In this document: in pieces, positions 18,494 to 19,389 of the stretch | Numbering within the stretch: position 1 is the stretch's first letter | How the letters are laid out: every line of letters begins with the position of its first letter | Source of the DNA: Liolophura sinensis | Taxonomy: Eukaryota; Mollusca; Polyplacophora; Chitonida; Chitonidae | Direction: 5' to 3' | Length of the DNA stretch: 19,389 nucleotides | Assembly: GCF_032854445.1 (NCBI RefSeq) | Contig: NW_027018513.1 | Coordinates: 1 to 19,389, forward strand | Program-made: the position numbers and the translations under genes | The notes under the pieces: generated by a model | What the model was told of the DNA's origin: nothing | The model's database searches: none | The model's input: the letters and a program-made list of their open reading frames with translations, nothing else

Positions 18494-18799
18494 TTATGCA
18501 GGAACACTTTTCTTGACCAGGGTGGGAAGATCTGTCTTGTGCCGCTGTAAATTCCCCTTCTGAGCCTGTGATAGTGGAACGTTTCGATTTAACACATTCT
18601 TTGCACATTCACACAAACACCGAAGTAAACCTGGATTGTTGCCGCGCAGCACGGCGCGTCGAATGGCGGGGGGGGGGGGGGGGGGGGGGGGATGGGGGGG
18701 TGTTCGGGCCATCAGGAACAGCAAGGGGCTGTAACGCTTGAGCCGGCGTAACATCACTGGCGGCTGACGTGGAAACAACTGATTCGGCAGATCGTGCAT
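18494..18799 (-). pseudogene. Small basic Polinton ORF adjoining the ATPase, with poly-proline expansion
   Basis: This 101-codon open frame reads PPVMLRRLKRYSPLLFLMA, a run of prolines from a G24 tract, then LLRCLCECAKNVLNRNVPLS and LVKKSVPA. The RRLKRY start and the L..CECA.N(V/L)L.G.VPL(S/T)..QK motif recur in a short ORF found directly after the ATPase in many Polintons; no function is assigned to my knowledge. It overlaps the 3' end of the ATPase remnant (18754-18799) in another frame. Relatives usually continue into a hydrophobic C-terminal stretch that is absent here. The frame is open, but the homopolymer insertion makes its integrity doubtful. Confidence 0.5.
18668..18691. repeat. G24 homopolymer
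   Basis: Twenty-four consecutive G bases, followed by AT and seven more G. On the minus strand this gives a proline run inside the small basic ORF. Its exact length is prone to sequencing error, so frame calls across it are unreliable. Confidence 0.9.
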
Positions 18800-19321
18800 A
18801 CGAAGTTTTTTGACTTGGGCAGGTAGGCGTGCTGAATCTCCCCGGGGAAGATGTGGGTGTCAAGTCGCAGGTGGTCGAGTGTGGTTTGCTTGAAATTCAC
18901 CCGCAGATACTTGTGAGGTTTGGCGGTGGAATCCTCAAACTCCTCTCGCACGTACTGCGTCCGCCCCGGAGCCATCTTGATATCATGATAATTTGAGACG
19001 CCTCTCGCGGGTTTCTAAACAACACCAATAGTGTGCGTTCAGACTGATGGTGCGATGATCTTTGGTTTTATTGAACATGTTCCGACTAACGTTCTCTCCC
19101 CCGGGTCGAATGCTGACGGGCTGGGCCCACCTTCAAACTGAACGTTGGGTAACGTGGTGTACAACCGCTGCCATTCCCTGCAACACCAGACGACGCGTTG
19201 CAGGGGTGGATAAATGAGAGTTTGAACGTGATCAACCAACCGTTTCACAAACACGGACTTTCCACATCTGGTCGGTCCCGCTGACGATGCAGGTAAACGG
19301 ATGCTCTCATCGAGTATCCAT
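18754..19321 (-). pseudogene. Polinton FtsK/HerA-type packaging ATPase, frameshifted, Walker B segment deleted
   Basis: The likely start is the ATG at 19319-19321, followed three codons later by a TGA. HPFTCIVSG then leads into the Walker A region, where one extra base shifts the frame before GPTRCGKSVFVKRL. VDHVQTLIYPPLQRVVWC and WQRLYTTLP continue, then FDPGERTLV. Immediately after this, where the family has Walker B (hydrophobic residues then DD) and the following helices, sequence is missing: homology resumes from about 18970 with GRTQYVREEFEDSTAKPH and LRLDTHIFPGEIQHAYLPKS near the C-terminus. The Walker A lysine and serine are kept. The family packages DNA into Polinton and adintovirus particles and resembles the A32-type ATPases of large DNA viruses. 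Without Walker B this copy cannot be functional. Confidence 0.85.
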
Positions 19322-19389
19322 GATGGAGAATCTGGATGAGCCAGTTCGGTTGGTCGTACGGGTGAGGGTGGGGTACAATGCGGGAGGTC
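19322..19389 (-). other. Polinton sequence upstream of the ATPase, truncated by the window edge
   Basis: Sixty-eight GC-rich bases precede the ATPase start on the minus strand. Too little is present to identify the next gene of the element. Confidence 0.4.

Larger units (their letters stand above)
15600..19389 (-). mobile_element. Decayed Polinton/Maverick (adintovirus-like) element, right part beyond the window
   Basis: Six adjacent minus-strand remnants and one convergent plus-strand remnant match genes that travel together in Polintons: packaging ATPase, small basic ORF, LQRY-type ORF, LPSNSS-type protein, basic core-like protein and capsid-like protein. The segment is much more GC-rich than the host sequence to the left. 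Each gene carries stops, frameshifts or internal deletions. I see no integrase, no polymerase catalytic motifs and no terminal inverted repeat within the window; the left end is lost in or near the satellite and the right end lies outside. Confidence 0.8.

Noticed and set aside
17992-18516. 174-codon plus-strand ORF
   Set aside because: It lies opposite the LQRY-type Polinton remnant, has low-complexity composition (GRRSVVVVVVLAGGGGG) and no family resemblance; it is a shadow of GC-rich antisense sequence.

Overview
This is a eukaryotic, almost certainly molluscan (more broadly lophotrochozoan) genomic window. One spliced host gene sits in AT-rich sequence on the left. A transposon-dominated stretch fills the right half. 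The mollusc call rests on three tRNA-derived SINE copies with 3' domains I associate with bivalves and gastropods, scattered GGGAGATAA-type motifs, and the gene content. It is not proven from the sequence alone.

Region 1 (about 1-9600). An eight-exon gene on the + strand (974-7263) encodes a 341-residue SARAF (TMEM66), the ER membrane protein that restrains store-operated calcium entry. Every exon boundary is GT/AG and every phase joins. The gene has collected transposons. A 5'-truncated SINE with an 11-bp target duplication lies upstream. A full-length SINE with a perfect 13-bp target duplication lies in intron 1. A roughly 590-bp palindromic TTAA-flanked MITE (Kolobok/T2-like) lies in intron 5, and a second TTAA-type MITE lies downstream of the first poly(A) signal.

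Region 2 (about 9600-15170). It holds another SINE fragment and a TG-rich microsatellite. A compact GC-rich regulatory cluster (10600-11100) combines four TGACGTCA sites, CCAAT boxes, E2F-like sites and a TATA box followed by a pyrimidine tract. Next comes a decayed reverse transcriptase of probable Penelope-like type (about 11480-12956), bracketed by copies of an ACATAGATGGCGCTG-like motif that also forms a 56-57 bp tandem repeat after the gene. From 13100 to 15170 I recognise no genes.

Region 3 (about 15170-19389). A pentanucleotide satellite (ATACT type) abuts a GC-rich decayed Polinton/Maverick (adintovirus-like) element. Reading leftwards on the - strand from the window end come a packaging ATPase, a small basic ORF, an LQRY-type ORF, an LPSNSS-type structural protein, a core-like basic protein and a capsid-like protein. 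One further gene on the + strand converges on them. All carry stops, frameshifts or internal deletions, so this is a fossil. The element runs off the right edge. No terminal inverted repeat, integrase or DNA polymerase catalytic domain is visible here.
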